Part shown: one piece after another, positions 1 through 9,220 of the stretch
Position numbering within the stretch: position 1 is the stretch's first letter
How the letters are laid out: every line of letters begins with the position of its first letter
Source of the DNA: Synechococcus sp. Tobar12-5m-g
GTDB taxonomy: Bacteria; Cyanobacteriota; Cyanobacteriia; PCC-6307; Cyanobiaceae
Assembly: GCF_024345415.1 (NCBI RefSeq)
Contig: NZ_JAGQBB010000002.1
Coordinates: 1 to 64,000 of the forward strand
Reading direction: 5' to 3'
Length of the DNA: 64,000 nucleotides
Made by a program: the position numbers and the translations under genes
The notes under the pieces: model-generated
The model's input: the letters and a program-made list of their open reading frames with translations, nothing else
Told to the model about the DNA's origin: nothing
Databases searched by the model: none

Positions 1-236
1 GCCAGGGCCCGACGATGGGAATGGTCTGCGGAACCCCAGTGCGTCCGCTTCCTTGCAGTAACTCGGCTTAGGGGGGCGATTCGCCATACCCGGCAGGGCG
101 CTGCTCTATCAGCAACAAACTCCTAGCGGCTCCATTCAGGCTCCCCTAGCCGGGCCCCTCACGCAATGAAAAAGCATCAAACCGTCCGATTCCTCCATCC
201 TTTGGTTCTGCATGATCAACCGCCCGGATTCGTGAG
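1..236. other. leader region without a complete gene
   Basis: No complete gene is visible. In the second forward frame the sequence is open from the window edge to a TAA at 59-61, so this could be the last 19 codons of a gene that begins to the left, but the residues are not recognisable. The rest is the leader of the gene at 237. I see no convincing terminator or promoter. Confidence 0.3.
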
Positions 237-2210
237 TTGAAGAACTTCTTTCAACAAGCTTTCAGTTCTCCCACCTGGCTGCGGCGAGCGCTGCTGGTTC
301 TCCTTGATGGAGGGTTGATCAGCCTCAGTTTCCTCGGGGCATTCTACCTACGCTTCAACCAGAATATTGGCCTGTTCAGCAACTATTTATCCAGCCATCT
401 CTGGTTGCTTCCCTGGGCGATTCTCAGCGGGTTGGCCATTCTTTTCAGCAGCGGCTGGTACCAAGGCCTGACCCGATATTCAGGCAGTCACTCCCTCTAT
501 GGCCTGGTGCCCAGGTCTCTCCTCCTGACGGCATGCTTGTTCTTGATCAGCAGCCTGGCTGATGCACTGCGACCACCCACCTCGTTCTGGATCCTTTACT
601 TCCTGTTGTTCACGGCTGGAGCGATCAGCAGCAGAATCATGCTGCGCGATGTTCTGCGCTTTCAGTTAGAGAAATCCAAAACGATCCAGCAAGCGAACAA
701 TCAGAAACGAAACACTCCAATCTCCGTACCCACCCTGATCTATGGGGCTGGTCCAACCGGGGCCAGCCTCTACAAGGCTCTGGAGAATGATCCACGCTTT
801 AAGGTGATCTGCTTCCTCGACGATGATTCCAGTCTCCATGGCCGCCGGCTTCTGGGTCTCACGATCCGGTCGCCCTTGAAGCTGAACAGCTTGATTGAGA
901 AGTTCCAGATCGAGCAAGTTCTCCTGGCTGTTCCCTCGCTGAGCCGGCATCACAAACGCCAACTGGTTGATAAACTCACGGCCCATGGCCTCAAGGTGCT
1001 GGCGATACCCTCCCTGAGCCAATTGGCGACAGCCGAAAAGGTTGTCGAAGAACTCAGGCCTGTCTCGATCGAAGATCTGCTAGGCCGGGACCCCTCAAAG
1101 CCAGATCCCCAGCTGCTTGGAGTTGGGGTGACAGGGCAATCGGTGCTGGTCACGGGAGCAGGCGGGTCGATTGGAACCGAGCTGTGCCTCCAGATCCACC
1201 GGCTCGGCGCCAGAACCTTGGTGATGGTGGAGCGAACCGAAATTGCCCTCTACAACCTGGACAAGGAACTCATCGGCCAGCTGGGCCCGAGCCCCCATTG
1301 CGTCGCAGTGCTGGGGGATGCCTCCGACAGGAATCATCTGGAATTCTTGTGCAAAAAACATCATGTTGACACGATTTACCATGCGGCGGCATACAAGCAT
1401 GTCCCGATTGTCGAGGCGAATCTGTGTGTGGGCATTGCTAACAATATGAGGTCCACCTCTGCTGTCATCAACGCTGCCTTGAGTGCAAAGGTGAAAAGGG
1501 TGGTTCTGATCTCCACGGACAAGGCGGTACGTCCGACCAATCTCATGGGGGCAAGCAAGCGGATCTGCGAATTGATGATTCAGGAAGCCGCGCAAACGGT
1601 GGAGGCATGCAGGGGCGGTGGGCCGATCTTCTCAATGGTCAGATTCGGCAATGTGCTGGCCTCATCTGGATCCGTGATCCCCCTCTTTCATCAACAGATC
1701 AAAGAAGGTGGACCGATCACGGTGACCCATCCGGCTATCACTCGCTACTTTATGACCATCCCTGAAGCTGTGCAGCTGGTGCTTCAGTCCACGGCTATGG
1801 CCAAAGGTGGCGATCTGTTCCTTCTTGACATGGGTGATCCGGTGCGGATTGCCGATCTGGCTCGTCAAATGGTCGAACTCTCTGGGCTTCGTGTGATCGA
1901 CCGAGAACACCCCAATGGTGATATCGAAATCAGGTTTACCGGATTAAGGCCTGGAGAAAAGCTGTTTGAAGAACTCCTGATCAACCCCACAGACGAAGCA
2001 ACCTGCCATCCCCTGATCCGCCGAGCCGGCAAACGGGAGCATCCCACAAGAAAGTTGAAGCCACTTCTCGAGAAACTGGATCAAGAACTGACCAACTGGA
2101 ATGTGAAAGGGGCCCTCAGCTTGATCCATGAACTTGTTCCAGAGTATCAACCACCTACAAGTAGTCCTAACGACCCACAACAGGCTCGCAGCACCTCCTT
2201 GACTCCTTAA
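237..2210 (+). CDS. FlaA1/CapD-type membrane nucleotide-sugar dehydratase/epimerase
   Basis: Inner-membrane enzyme expected to modify a UDP-sugar, typically by C4/C6 dehydration or epimerisation of UDP-GlcNAc, for surface polysaccharide or glycan synthesis. The 657 residues follow the long family layout: hydrophobic segments at about 17-38, 53-72, 90-108 and 116-132; a first Rossmann-like domain beginning at LIYGAGPTG near 167; and a second, catalytic short-chain dehydrogenase domain beginning with VTGAGGSIG near 303. The catalytic stretch STDKAVRPTN-LMGASK near 425-440 has Met in place of the usual Tyr of the YxxxK motif, as in WbpM/FlaA1 dehydratases. The only start found is a TTG at 237; the next in-frame starts would cut into the first membrane segment. 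It opens a polysaccharide export locus. The exact sugar substrate cannot be read from the sequence. Confidence 0.88.
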   Translation: MKNFFQQAFSSPTWLRRALLVLLDGGLISLSFLGAFYLRFNQNIGLFSNYLSSHLWLLPWAILSGLAILFSSGWYQGLTRYSGSHSLYGLVPRSLLLTACLFLISSLADALRPPTSFWILYFLLFTAGAISSRIMLRDVLRFQLEKSKTIQQANNQKRNTPISVPTLIYGAGPTGASLYKALENDPRFKVICFLDDDSSLHGRRLLGLTIRSPLKLNSLIEKFQIEQVLLAVPSLSRHHKRQLVDKLTAHGLKVLAIPSLSQLATAEKVVEELRPVSIEDLLGRDPSKPDPQLLGVGVTGQSVLVTGAGGSIGTELCLQIHRLGARTLVMVERTEIALYNLDKELIGQLGPSPHCVAVLGDASDRNHLEFLCKKHHVDTIYHAAAYKHVPIVEANLCVGIANNMRSTSAVINAALSAKVKRVVLISTDKAVRPTNLMGASKRICELMIQEAAQTVEACRGGGPIFSMVRFGNVLASSGSVIPLFHQQIKEGGPITVTHPAITRYFMTIPEAVQLVLQSTAMAKGGDLFLLDMGDPVRIADLARQMVELSGLRVIDREHPNGDIEIRFTGLRPGEKLFEELLINPTDEATCHPLIRRAGKREHPTRKLKPLLEKLDQELTNWNVKGALSLIHELVPEYQPPTSSPNDPQQARSTSLTP

Positions 2211-2267
2211 TCCAAAACTTCCTCACCATTCTCCAAAAACCATCAGAACGTCTCATGCAGCCCCCCA

Positions 2268-2278
2268 CCCCCCCCCCC
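2268..2278. repeat. run of eleven C residues
   Basis: A homopolymer of 11 C, preceded by six C and a single A at 2261-2267, lies in the gap between the CapD-like gene and the phosphatase gene. Such a long single-base run is unusual in this window and sits about 95 bases upstream of the likely ATG of the phosphatase. Confidence 0.9.
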
Positions 2279-2373
2279 TGAAAAAGCCAAGCAGATGTGC
2301 TGACAAAAAGTAACCACTCAAAACTCTCCAGGGGAAGACTAGATTGTCCGTCTTTTCAGGATTCCGCAAGCAG

Positions 2374-2829
2374 ATGAAGCCCCTTTGGTTCAGTTGGATC
2401 CTGCCCAACCGCCTGGGAATAGGCCCAGCACCCCTCACGGCAGACCACTGGGAAGCCCTGAAAAAGGCAGGTTTTCTTTCCTGTTTCAGCTGTTGCTATC
2501 TTGAGGAAGAGCAGTTCCTTCCCAGTCCTGACTATGATGTTGTGCATGGCCGCGTATCCTTGCCGGACCACCGCCATCAAGAATTGCTCCTCAAGTCGAC
2601 CTTACTTGAAGCCATCAATGTTTCTCGTGGGCTGATGAATCAATCTCCACCCCTTTATCTACACTGCTGGGCCGGTCAAGAACGATCACCTCTGCTAGCG
2701 ATTGCCCATGTGAGCTTGATCAATGGAGTTTCAGTTGTCAATGCCATGGAGTCCGTTAGAAAGGCCCATCCTCAAGCCAACCCGGTCTATCAACATCTTG
2801 AATTGCTTAAAGAGATCATCAAGCAATAG
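2374..2829 (+). CDS. dual-specificity-type protein phosphatase
   Basis: Cytoplasmic cysteine phosphatase of the dual-specificity/tyrosine type. The P-loop HCWAGQERS, near residue 105 of 151, matches the HCxxGxxRS signature, with Cys as nucleophile and Arg binding phosphate; a possible general-acid Asp lies upstream in the LPDHRHQ region. The ATG at 2374 is preferred; a TTG at 2344 would add ten residues that resemble no part of the family. It converges on the Wzc-like BY-kinase gene across a 15-base gap, so it may dephosphorylate that kinase's tyrosine tail. The usual partner of BY-kinases is a low-molecular-weight (Wzb) phosphatase, and this protein belongs to a different fold class. The target is inferred from position only. 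Confidence 0.75.
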   Translation: MKPLWFSWILPNRLGIGPAPLTADHWEALKKAGFLSCFSCCYLEEEQFLPSPDYDVVHGRVSLPDHRHQELLLKSTLLEAINVSRGLMNQSPPLYLHCWAGQERSPLLAIAHVSLINGVSVVNAMESVRKAHPQANPVYQHLELLKEIIKQ

Positions 2830-2844
2830 GATGTAGCGCCGGAG

Positions 2845-5274
2845 TTATTTTCGGAACCATTGATTTATCCTGACGAGCATCGAAGCAACACCCGAAGACC
2901 CAGCCGGACTTCCTGAGGATCCATTCCCAACAGAAGATCCTTTCCCAGCAATCGGAGCACCTTCAGGAGTTTTCGACGGGTACCCCTGATCGTCTTTCCC
3001 TTGGCTGAATTCGCTTCTTCTAGAATAGGCATCATGGTATACAGAGTATGATTGATTGTATTTATAGCCGTATTCATAGCCATAATCATTAAGGTGAGTG
3101 GGTTGTGTTGCCTGGTTGCATATTAATCCCAAGATGTCAACACCCGTTCCCTTGAGTCGCTTGATAGCTTGGGGCACAATTTCTCTGCCAACTCTTCCAA
3201 GCCCAACCAGATAGAGAATACCGTCAACTTTCTCTCCCAAAAGAACTGAGTCGGAAAGCAGAAGCGAAGGTGGGGTATCAAAGATAACAAGATCGTAGCC
3301 AGGCAGCTCACGAATCTGCTGGATTACTTCCGCACATCGTTTTGAATTGAACAGTCGTGCTGGATCGGGAGCTCGTGAACCTGCAGGGAGCAAAAAGAGA
3401 TGATCATTAATCTGATGGATGTAGGAATCAATCTCATGATCAGTTTCGCAAAGGTAATCTGAAAACCCTTTGATATTGTCCACACCCAAGTGCTTGTGCT
3501 GCGAAGGAATTCTCAGGTCCGCATCAACGATCAGAACACGAAGACCCAATTCCACAAGTGTATCAGAGAAGAACGAAGTAGCTGTTGATTTTCCTTCGCC
3601 TTGAACGGTGGATGTGATGACCACCAATCGGATTTTGCGATCAGCTCCTAGATGTCTAAATGTCGTGAACAGGCTTCTCTGAGATTCTTTGATGGCGAAA
3701 CGCTCAGCACCAGGAAGATCCTTCAAGCGATTCATGAGTGAATCACTTGAAATCTTCGGGATGTAGGGTATTAAGCCCAAGACAGGCAGGCCTAATTCCT
3801 TCTCTGCGTCACCGGGGGTGTGAAAAGCATCATCTGTTCTTTCACGCAACTGAACTGCTGCAATGGCCAAAACAAGCCCGATTAGAATGGCTCGGAAAAA
3901 CTCCCGAGGGAGGTTGGGCTCAATAGGCACATCCTCAAATTGAGGGGGAGAGATGACCTGCCACGGCACCGTTTGCTTGGCAACCTCAAGCCTAAAGTTC
4001 TCCCTTGCCTGAATGTAAGAAACGTAGTTTGCTTGAGCAACATCAATCTTCTGTTGAAGTTCGTTGTATTTTCGAATTTCTTCGGGGTTCTGCTGAAAGT
4101 TCATATTTAAGAGTAAAATCTGTCGATTCAATTCGTTCTGCTGGGCCTTGTTGGCGAAGAGCTCACTGCTCAGCTGATCGATCGATTGGCTCTGCACCAA
4201 TGGCTTGATCCTGTTGCGCTGTGCAAGGAGTGATTGGAGCTGCGGGGAATCTGATTTAAAGGTGGCCCGGGCGGTGGCGATCTGCTGATCCAGTTGGGCG
4301 AGTTGCTGCTGGGGGGTGGTCACCGTGTTGCTCGGAGGTGCCAAAGAACCAGCGCGGGGACTGGTCGACAAGCCGAGCTGGGGGCTGGCCCCGGTGGGGC
4401 TTCCCTGACTGGGGCCTTGATTCCCCGATGGGGATCCACTGGGAAGGGTGACCAGCTTTCCGGAACGGACCGAAGCAAGCTGCGTTTCCAGTTCCGCTTG
4501 TCCCACCTGGAGGGATCGAAGTTGGTTCAAAAGGCTATCCCGGGTGGAAATGATGCTCCCCCCCTGGGCAAGGGGCTCAAGGAAATTGTTGGACTCACGA
4601 AACTGCTTGAGGGTTCGCTGGAGTGCGTCCACCCTCTTCTGAAGCGCTGGTGCCTGCTGCCCAAGAAACTCCAGCCCCTGTCCGAGCTTCTGCTGACGCT
4701 GAACAAGCGCATACTTCGGGTAGCTATCGGCGAGGGCCGTGAGGATATTGCGTCCCTGAACGGGATCTGACCAGCGTAGACGTACCCTCAAAACACCTTC
4801 CGTATCTTTGAGGGTGCTCGAGATCTCCAGATTGTTGATCAGGGTGCCCAATGGAACATCCTGGGACTCCGCAATCGGCTTGAGTACGACGGGGCTATTG
4901 AGCAGCTGAATGAGGGTTGGAATGTCCGTGTTCCCCACCGATGTTGTCTTCGCAAGAGATTCGACCACGCCCGCACTTGGGCTGGAAGCACCAACATTCG
5001 CCAGGGGATCAGTAACCAGAAGCTGGAATTCACCAACATACATAGGCGAAACAATCCTCTTCCTCAGGGCATTGCCTGCCAACAAAGCCGTTGTTATAGA
5101 AAAGACGAGTAGGAAGAGTGCCTGCCGCCTTTTCAGGATTCGAAACAGCTTGACGAGCGAACCATTGGGCCTCTCCTCGGGTTGCCTTGCCGCCAAGGGG
5201 GACAGTGGCGTGGGCGAGGCAGGGCCTGAGCCAAAAGGGGAATGAGGGGTAGGGGATCCAGCCTCCGTCAGCAC
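2845..5274 (-). CDS. Wzc-like polysaccharide co-polymerase with BY-kinase domain
   Basis: Inner-membrane protein that controls polysaccharide chain length and export, fused to a bacterial tyrosine kinase. In order: a short cytoplasmic N terminus rich in Pro and Ser; a first membrane segment near 53-70; a large periplasmic Wzz-type region with coiled-coil stretches near 180-250 and 320-420; a second membrane segment near 460-478; then the kinase, with Walker A (QGEGKST, near 556), Walker A' (LIVDADLR, near 578) and Walker B (VIFDTPPS, near 660). The tail near 726-750 carries eight tyrosines in an alternating pattern, the expected autophosphorylation cluster, followed by a Gly/Ser-rich end. The start is an ATG. 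It is divergent from the Wza-like exporter and convergent with a phosphatase. Base composition changes strongly within the gene (see findings). Confidence 0.93.
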   Translation of the reverse strand: MLTEAGSPTPHSPFGSGPASPTPLSPLAARQPEERPNGSLVKLFRILKRRQALFLLVFSITTALLAGNALRKRIVSPMYVGEFQLLVTDPLANVGASSPSAGVVESLAKTTSVGNTDIPTLIQLLNSPVVLKPIAESQDVPLGTLINNLEISSTLKDTEGVLRVRLRWSDPVQGRNILTALADSYPKYALVQRQQKLGQGLEFLGQQAPALQKRVDALQRTLKQFRESNNFLEPLAQGGSIISTRDSLLNQLRSLQVGQAELETQLASVRSGKLVTLPSGSPSGNQGPSQGSPTGASPQLGLSTSPRAGSLAPPSNTVTTPQQQLAQLDQQIATARATFKSDSPQLQSLLAQRNRIKPLVQSQSIDQLSSELFANKAQQNELNRQILLLNMNFQQNPEEIRKYNELQQKIDVAQANYVSYIQARENFRLEVAKQTVPWQVISPPQFEDVPIEPNLPREFFRAILIGLVLAIAAVQLRERTDDAFHTPGDAEKELGLPVLGLIPYIPKISSDSLMNRLKDLPGAERFAIKESQRSLFTTFRHLGADRKIRLVVITSTVQGEGKSTATSFFSDTLVELGLRVLIVDADLRIPSQHKHLGVDNIKGFSDYLCETDHEIDSYIHQINDHLFLLPAGSRAPDPARLFNSKRCAEVIQQIRELPGYDLVIFDTPPSLLLSDSVLLGEKVDGILYLVGLGRVGREIVPQAIKRLKGTGVDILGLICNQATQPTHLNDYGYEYGYKYNQSYSVYHDAYSRRSEFSQGKDDQGYPSKTPEGAPIAGKGSSVGNGSSGSPAGSSGVASMLVRINQWFRK

Positions 5275-5356
5275 CAGGACGCTCTCAAAACTGGTGTAAG
5301 GTTACTCCTACAATGGGTTGAACAGCCATTGGCTGATGTTTTGGTACCAAGTTGCT

Positions 5357-6496
5357 ATGGCTCGAGGATTCAGGCGTCTGAAGCTTCTTCTCATCATCGC
5401 GGTATCTCCACTCTCCATGATGCCTGTGGTAGGCGCTGCTCCCTCTTCTCCATTCACCAAGGGGGTCAGAACCTCGGCTGACGTCGTTCAGCCAGCTCCT
5501 CTTCAACAAGATGTCTATATTCTTGGCCCGGGCGACAGACTGCAATTGCAGATGCTCGACCCGAGCGCCCAAGCTTACGGAGGCAGCCTCGAGATCCTCA
5601 ATGACGGCACCGCTTCCCTGGCCCTGCTCGGCTCCGCTCAGCTCACTGGCTTGACGATCAGCCAGGCCACCCAGTGGCTCACCCAGCTCTACGGGCGTTT
5701 CCTGATCCGCCCCGAGCTGACTCTGTCCCTCAGTCAGCCCCGGGCCATGCAGGTCACCGTTCTCGGGGAAGTTCAAACCCCCGGTTTATACAGTCTTTCT
5801 GCAGGGGGTGAGGCCTCGGCCGTTGCAGGTGTGGCCGGCGCCGGAAATCCAGGACTTCCCACCGTGGTGTCTGCGATCCAGAAGGCAGGTGGGATCACTT
5901 TGAACTCGAACATCCGCTCGGTCACCCTGCGTCGCAAGCTTCCAGGATTATCCAATGAAGTCAAGCAGGTCACCCTTGATCTGGCCAGGCTTCTGCAGAA
6001 CGGGAACCTCAGCCAGAATCCGTTTGTGTTTGACGGTGACACGATCACCGTTGCCCGCGCTCAGGATCCATTGCCTGAGGAGGTGATCGCGCTCGGGGCC
6101 ATCAACCTCTCTCCCCAGACCATCAACGTCAACATCATTGGTGAGGTCCGCAGCCCCGGTCCCCTTCAAGTGAAGGCCAACACCCCTTTGGTGCAGGCCA
6201 TTCTCAAGGCAGGCGGCCCGACGGACTGGCGTGCGAGGAAAAACAATGTGGAGTTGGTGAGAATCAACCGCAACGGCACCGTTTCTCGCCAAACCTTTTC
6301 AATGAACTACAACCAGGGGGTCTCCAATGCCTTCAACCCGCCCCTGCGAGATGGGGATTCGGTGATTGTGCCAAGAAGCCTCTACGGCAAAACCGTGGAC
6401 GTGGTGAATCAGGTGATCGCACCACTAGGACAAGCACTCAACATCTATGCCATCTACTGCTCTCTCGGCAACAACAACGGCACCAACCGCTGTTGA
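5357..6496 (+). CDS. Wza-like polysaccharide export protein with SLBB domains
   Basis: Outer-membrane or periplasmic polysaccharide export protein. From the ATG at 5357 (379 residues) it has a cleavable signal sequence (residues 1 to about 27, ending near VVGAA), a poly-export domain beginning DVYILGPGDRLQLQ, and two SLBB domains marked by TVLGEVQTPGLYSL and NIIGEVRSPGPLQV. No Cys follows the signal sequence, so this is not a lipoprotein, unlike Escherichia coli Wza. A TTG at 5318 would add 13 residues before a good signal peptide, so the ATG is preferred. It is divergent from the Wzc-like gene, which fits the pairing of these two proteins in a trans-envelope export complex. Confidence 0.9.
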   Translation: MARGFRRLKLLLIIAVSPLSMMPVVGAAPSSPFTKGVRTSADVVQPAPLQQDVYILGPGDRLQLQMLDPSAQAYGGSLEILNDGTASLALLGSAQLTGLTISQATQWLTQLYGRFLIRPELTLSLSQPRAMQVTVLGEVQTPGLYSLSAGGEASAVAGVAGAGNPGLPTVVSAIQKAGGITLNSNIRSVTLRRKLPGLSNEVKQVTLDLARLLQNGNLSQNPFVFDGDTITVARAQDPLPEEVIALGAINLSPQTINVNIIGEVRSPGPLQVKANTPLVQAILKAGGPTDWRARKNNVELVRINRNGTVSRQTFSMNYNQGVSNAFNPPLRDGDSVIVPRSLYGKTVDVVNQVIAPLGQALNIYAIYCSLGNNNGTNRC

Positions 6497-6550
6497 TCTC
6501 CCGGCTGTTTCCCGGACTGTTCTTCCTGTCCCTTACCCAGGCGTCCCCGA

Positions 6551-7483
6551 ATGAACACTTCCTTTCCCTCGACCCTTCGGGCTGTGGGCTTTGCTTCACT
6601 CATCCAGCTGCTCTGGTTACCAGCGCTGCTGGTCGATGCGATCGACCAGCACAACCAAGCCCGGCGGCTGGCCGAACCAGTCCAGCCAGTTCAACCCACC
6701 AAACTGTCTTGGGGTGAGCGGGCCAGGGATCCCATGGAAGTCCTGTTGCACACTGATGATCTGTTGGGCCTGAAGCCCCATCGGTCCGCCCTGCAAACGG
6801 AAAGCGGTCCAACCCTGGCCACCGGGGCGGTGATGCTCAAGACCGACAGCGTTGCCGGCTCATCAACCCAACGGTCACAGGAGATGACCAACCCCGGCAC
6901 GCCTGTGGCGAATTCCCTTGACGGCGACACCCTGGGCATCCTCAGGCCGTTGCTTCCCGGGGGCTTTACACCGGCAGAGCTTTTGGGCGGGCCACTCAGC
7001 CTTGCCTCCCTCCAGGAAGCACCGATGCCGGCGCTGGCCCGATCAGAGCGGGCTCGCTGGCAGGCCAGTGGAGATCCCCTGGCGCCGCTCAGCCCCGAAT
7101 GGCGTGAGCCGATGCGGCAAGCGATGCGTCAATTGGGAGCAGCTGGCCCAGCGCCTGCCACGCGGCCAGTGGTGCAGCAATCCCAGATGGTTCATGTCCC
7201 CTCGTTGCGGATCCGCAGCAGCGAGCAGGTGCCGGTGGCGATCCACGCCGATGGGACCGTACAGGTGCTGAGGCGTCCTGCCGCATCGGCGGCCCTACAA
7301 GACATCGAAGACTGGTCGCGGCGGCAGCGACTGCCGGAGCCCGGCAAGGTGGTGGCTGCCGTGGTCAGCCTCGAGCCCCTGCCGGCGCCGATCGAGCGCA
7401 GCTCCACCGCCGCCCTGCCAGCAGCCCCTGAGCCCGTGGGGATCCCACCCGCTGGCGACCTTGCCCCAGCGGGCGGGGGTTAA
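6551..7483 (+). CDS. secreted Pro/Ala-rich protein of unknown function
   Basis: I do not recognise a family. The 310 residues begin with a hydrophobic segment (about 10-30) that reads as a signal peptide or membrane anchor, followed by a Pro-, Ala- and Leu-rich chain without cysteines and ending in a run of glycines. No repeats or catalytic motifs are evident. It follows the Wza-like gene by 54 bases on the same strand, so co-transcription with the export locus is likely and an envelope role is plausible. It could equally be a lineage-specific protein unrelated to export. Confidence 0.6.
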   Translation: MNTSFPSTLRAVGFASLIQLLWLPALLVDAIDQHNQARRLAEPVQPVQPTKLSWGERARDPMEVLLHTDDLLGLKPHRSALQTESGPTLATGAVMLKTDSVAGSSTQRSQEMTNPGTPVANSLDGDTLGILRPLLPGGFTPAELLGGPLSLASLQEAPMPALARSERARWQASGDPLAPLSPEWREPMRQAMRQLGAAGPAPATRPVVQQSQMVHVPSLRIRSSEQVPVAIHADGTVQVLRRPAASAALQDIEDWSRRQRLPEPGKVVAAVVSLEPLPAPIERSSTAALPAAPEPVGIPPAGDLAPAGGG

Positions 7484-7608
7484 GGGTTCCCCGCCCATCC
7501 CGACTTCAGCGAGACACTTCCCGAGACCAGCTCCGAAAGACAAGAACGCTTTTCCTTGCCATCAAGTCCGGTGATGGATCTTTTGATTGCTTCCCACAGC
7601 CTTGGGCC

Positions 7609-8154
7609 TCAGTCACCACGGCCCAGCGCCCTGATCGCCGCGGCGATCGCCTCGGTCTGCTCCTGGTCGTAGCCCCAGCGCTTCAGGAAGGAAACATCCT
7701 CGCCACTGCCGGCGGTGGCTTCCAGCAACACCTCCAGCCGTTTCCCCACCAGGGTGGGATCGAGCCACTGCAGCAACTCGGCGCAACGGCGCTGCACGCG
7801 CTCCGAGCGCCCCTGCTGCTGCTCGTCGCCCTGGCGGCCGTGCTGCACGGCCATCGCCGTGCTCATCGCCAGGTTGCGCACCGTCAAGTCCACCACCCCC
7901 TCACCGGCCAGCAACAGGCTTTGCGCCAGGGGCTCCGGCAGGCGATCCAGCAAGGCTGAATCCCCCGCCAGGGCCACCACGAAGAAGCCCCTGGCCCCAT
8001 CACGGCTCGCCACCAGCTCGCCCACCCGCTCGGCCAGCACCTCATCGCTCAGTTCACCGCCCTCCCATAGGCCAATCCACTGGGCCGTGATCTCCATCGC
8101 CTGGGGAAAGCTTGGCGCTGACGCCGGCACTGGAGCAGCAGCGGAATCGGGCAT
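7609..8154 (-). CDS. conserved cyanobacterial protein of unknown function, next to era
   Basis: Soluble 181-residue protein with an Ala/Pro-rich first 20 residues and an otherwise helical, acidic chain. No membrane segment, signal sequence or catalytic motif is visible. It is divergent from era with 43 bases between the starts, so they share an upstream region. The codon use is typical of the window, with strong G/C in third positions, which supports real coding. I cannot assign a function. Confidence 0.7.
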   Translation of the reverse strand: MPDSAAAPVPASAPSFPQAMEITAQWIGLWEGGELSDEVLAERVGELVASRDGARGFFVVALAGDSALLDRLPEPLAQSLLLAGEGVVDLTVRNLAMSTAMAVQHGRQGDEQQQGRSERVQRRCAELLQWLDPTLVGKRLEVLLEATAGSGEDVSFLKRWGYDQEQTEAIAAAIRALGRGD

Positions 8155-8197
8155 CGGATTGGACCTCCCTGGTCAGTGGACTGGCACTGTTGAGGTT

Positions 8198-9175
8198 ATG
8201 GACATTCCCAAGCTGCCAGAGCACAACCTGCCAAGCTCGAGGCTGCCGGCTCCGACCCTGCCGAGCGAAGTGGCGGCAGACTTCCGCTCCGGTTTCGTGG
8301 CCCTGATCGGCCGGCCCAACGTGGGGAAATCCACCCTGCTCAACCGGCTGGTGGGCGAAAAGGTGGCGATCACCTCCCCGGTGCCTCAGACCACCCGCAA
8401 CCGCCTGCGCGCCATCCTCACCACCCCAACGGCCCAGCTGGTGCTGCTCGACACGCCCGGCATCCACAAACCCCACCACCTGCTCGGCGAGCGGCTCGTG
8501 CAGAGCGCCCGCGGCGCCATCGGCGAGGTGGATGTGGTGCTGCTGCTGGTGGATGGCAGCGAGCCGGCCGGTCGGGGCGATGGTTTCATCGTTGATCTGC
8601 TGCGCCACTGCCGCGCCCCGGTGCTGGTGGCACTCAACAAGCAGGACCTGGTCGATCCCGCCGCGGCGGAAGGACTTGAGGCCAGCTACCGCCAGCTGCT
8701 GGAGCAGGCCGAACTCAGCGCCCCGCTGCAAGGCTGCAGCGCCAGCACCGGCGAGGGCTGCGCCGATCTGGTGGCGGCCTTGGCCGCCCAACTGCCCCTG
8801 GGCCCCCACCTCTACCCCACCGACACGGTGAGTGACCAGCCGGAGCAGCTGCTGCTCTCGGAGCTGATCCGCGAGCAGGTGCTCACCCACACCCGTGAGG
8901 AAATCCCCCATTCGGTGGCGGTGCAGATCGAGCGCATCGTCGAAGACGACAAGCGCACCGCCGTGCTCGCCACGGTGCTGGTGGAGCGCTCCAGCCAGAA
9001 GGGCATCCTGATCGGCAAGGGGGGCCGCATGCTCAAGGAGATCGGCACGGGCGCCCGCCACCAGATGGAGAAGGTGTTCGCGGGGCCGGTCTATCTGGAG
9101 CTGTTCGTCAAGGTGGTGCCGAACTGGCGACGCAGCGCGGCGCGGCTGGCGGAGCTGGGCTACAGCGGCTCCTGA
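8198..9175 (+). CDS. era: GTPase Era
   Basis: Essential small GTPase that assists 16S rRNA processing and 30S subunit maturation. The G1 motif GRPNVGKST lies near residue 38, followed by the switch region around SPVPQTTRNR, G3 DTPGIHKP and G4 NKQD; the C-terminal KH RNA-binding domain contains GKGGRMLKEIG. From the ATG at 8198 the protein has 325 residues, normal for Era with a short N-terminal extension. The frame stays open much further upstream, but that part is antisense to the 7609-8154 gene and resembles nothing. It heads a forward run with the bilin lyase, trmD and ispF. Confidence 0.96.
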   Translation: MDIPKLPEHNLPSSRLPAPTLPSEVAADFRSGFVALIGRPNVGKSTLLNRLVGEKVAITSPVPQTTRNRLRAILTTPTAQLVLLDTPGIHKPHHLLGERLVQSARGAIGEVDVVLLLVDGSEPAGRGDGFIVDLLRHCRAPVLVALNKQDLVDPAAAEGLEASYRQLLEQAELSAPLQGCSASTGEGCADLVAALAAQLPLGPHLYPTDTVSDQPEQLLLSELIREQVLTHTREEIPHSVAVQIERIVEDDKRTAVLATVLVERSSQKGILIGKGGRMLKEIGTGARHQMEKVFAGPVYLELFVKVVPNWRRSAARLAELGYSGS

Positions 9176-9220
9176 GCCGGGTTCCTGCAGGATGGGTCCT
9201 CCGCCCTCACCAGCCCCGCC

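Noticed and set aside
7643-7650. HIP1 octamer GCGATCGC (also at 14239-14246)
   Set aside because: This palindrome is a well-known abundant cyanobacterial repeat; nothing special about these copies.
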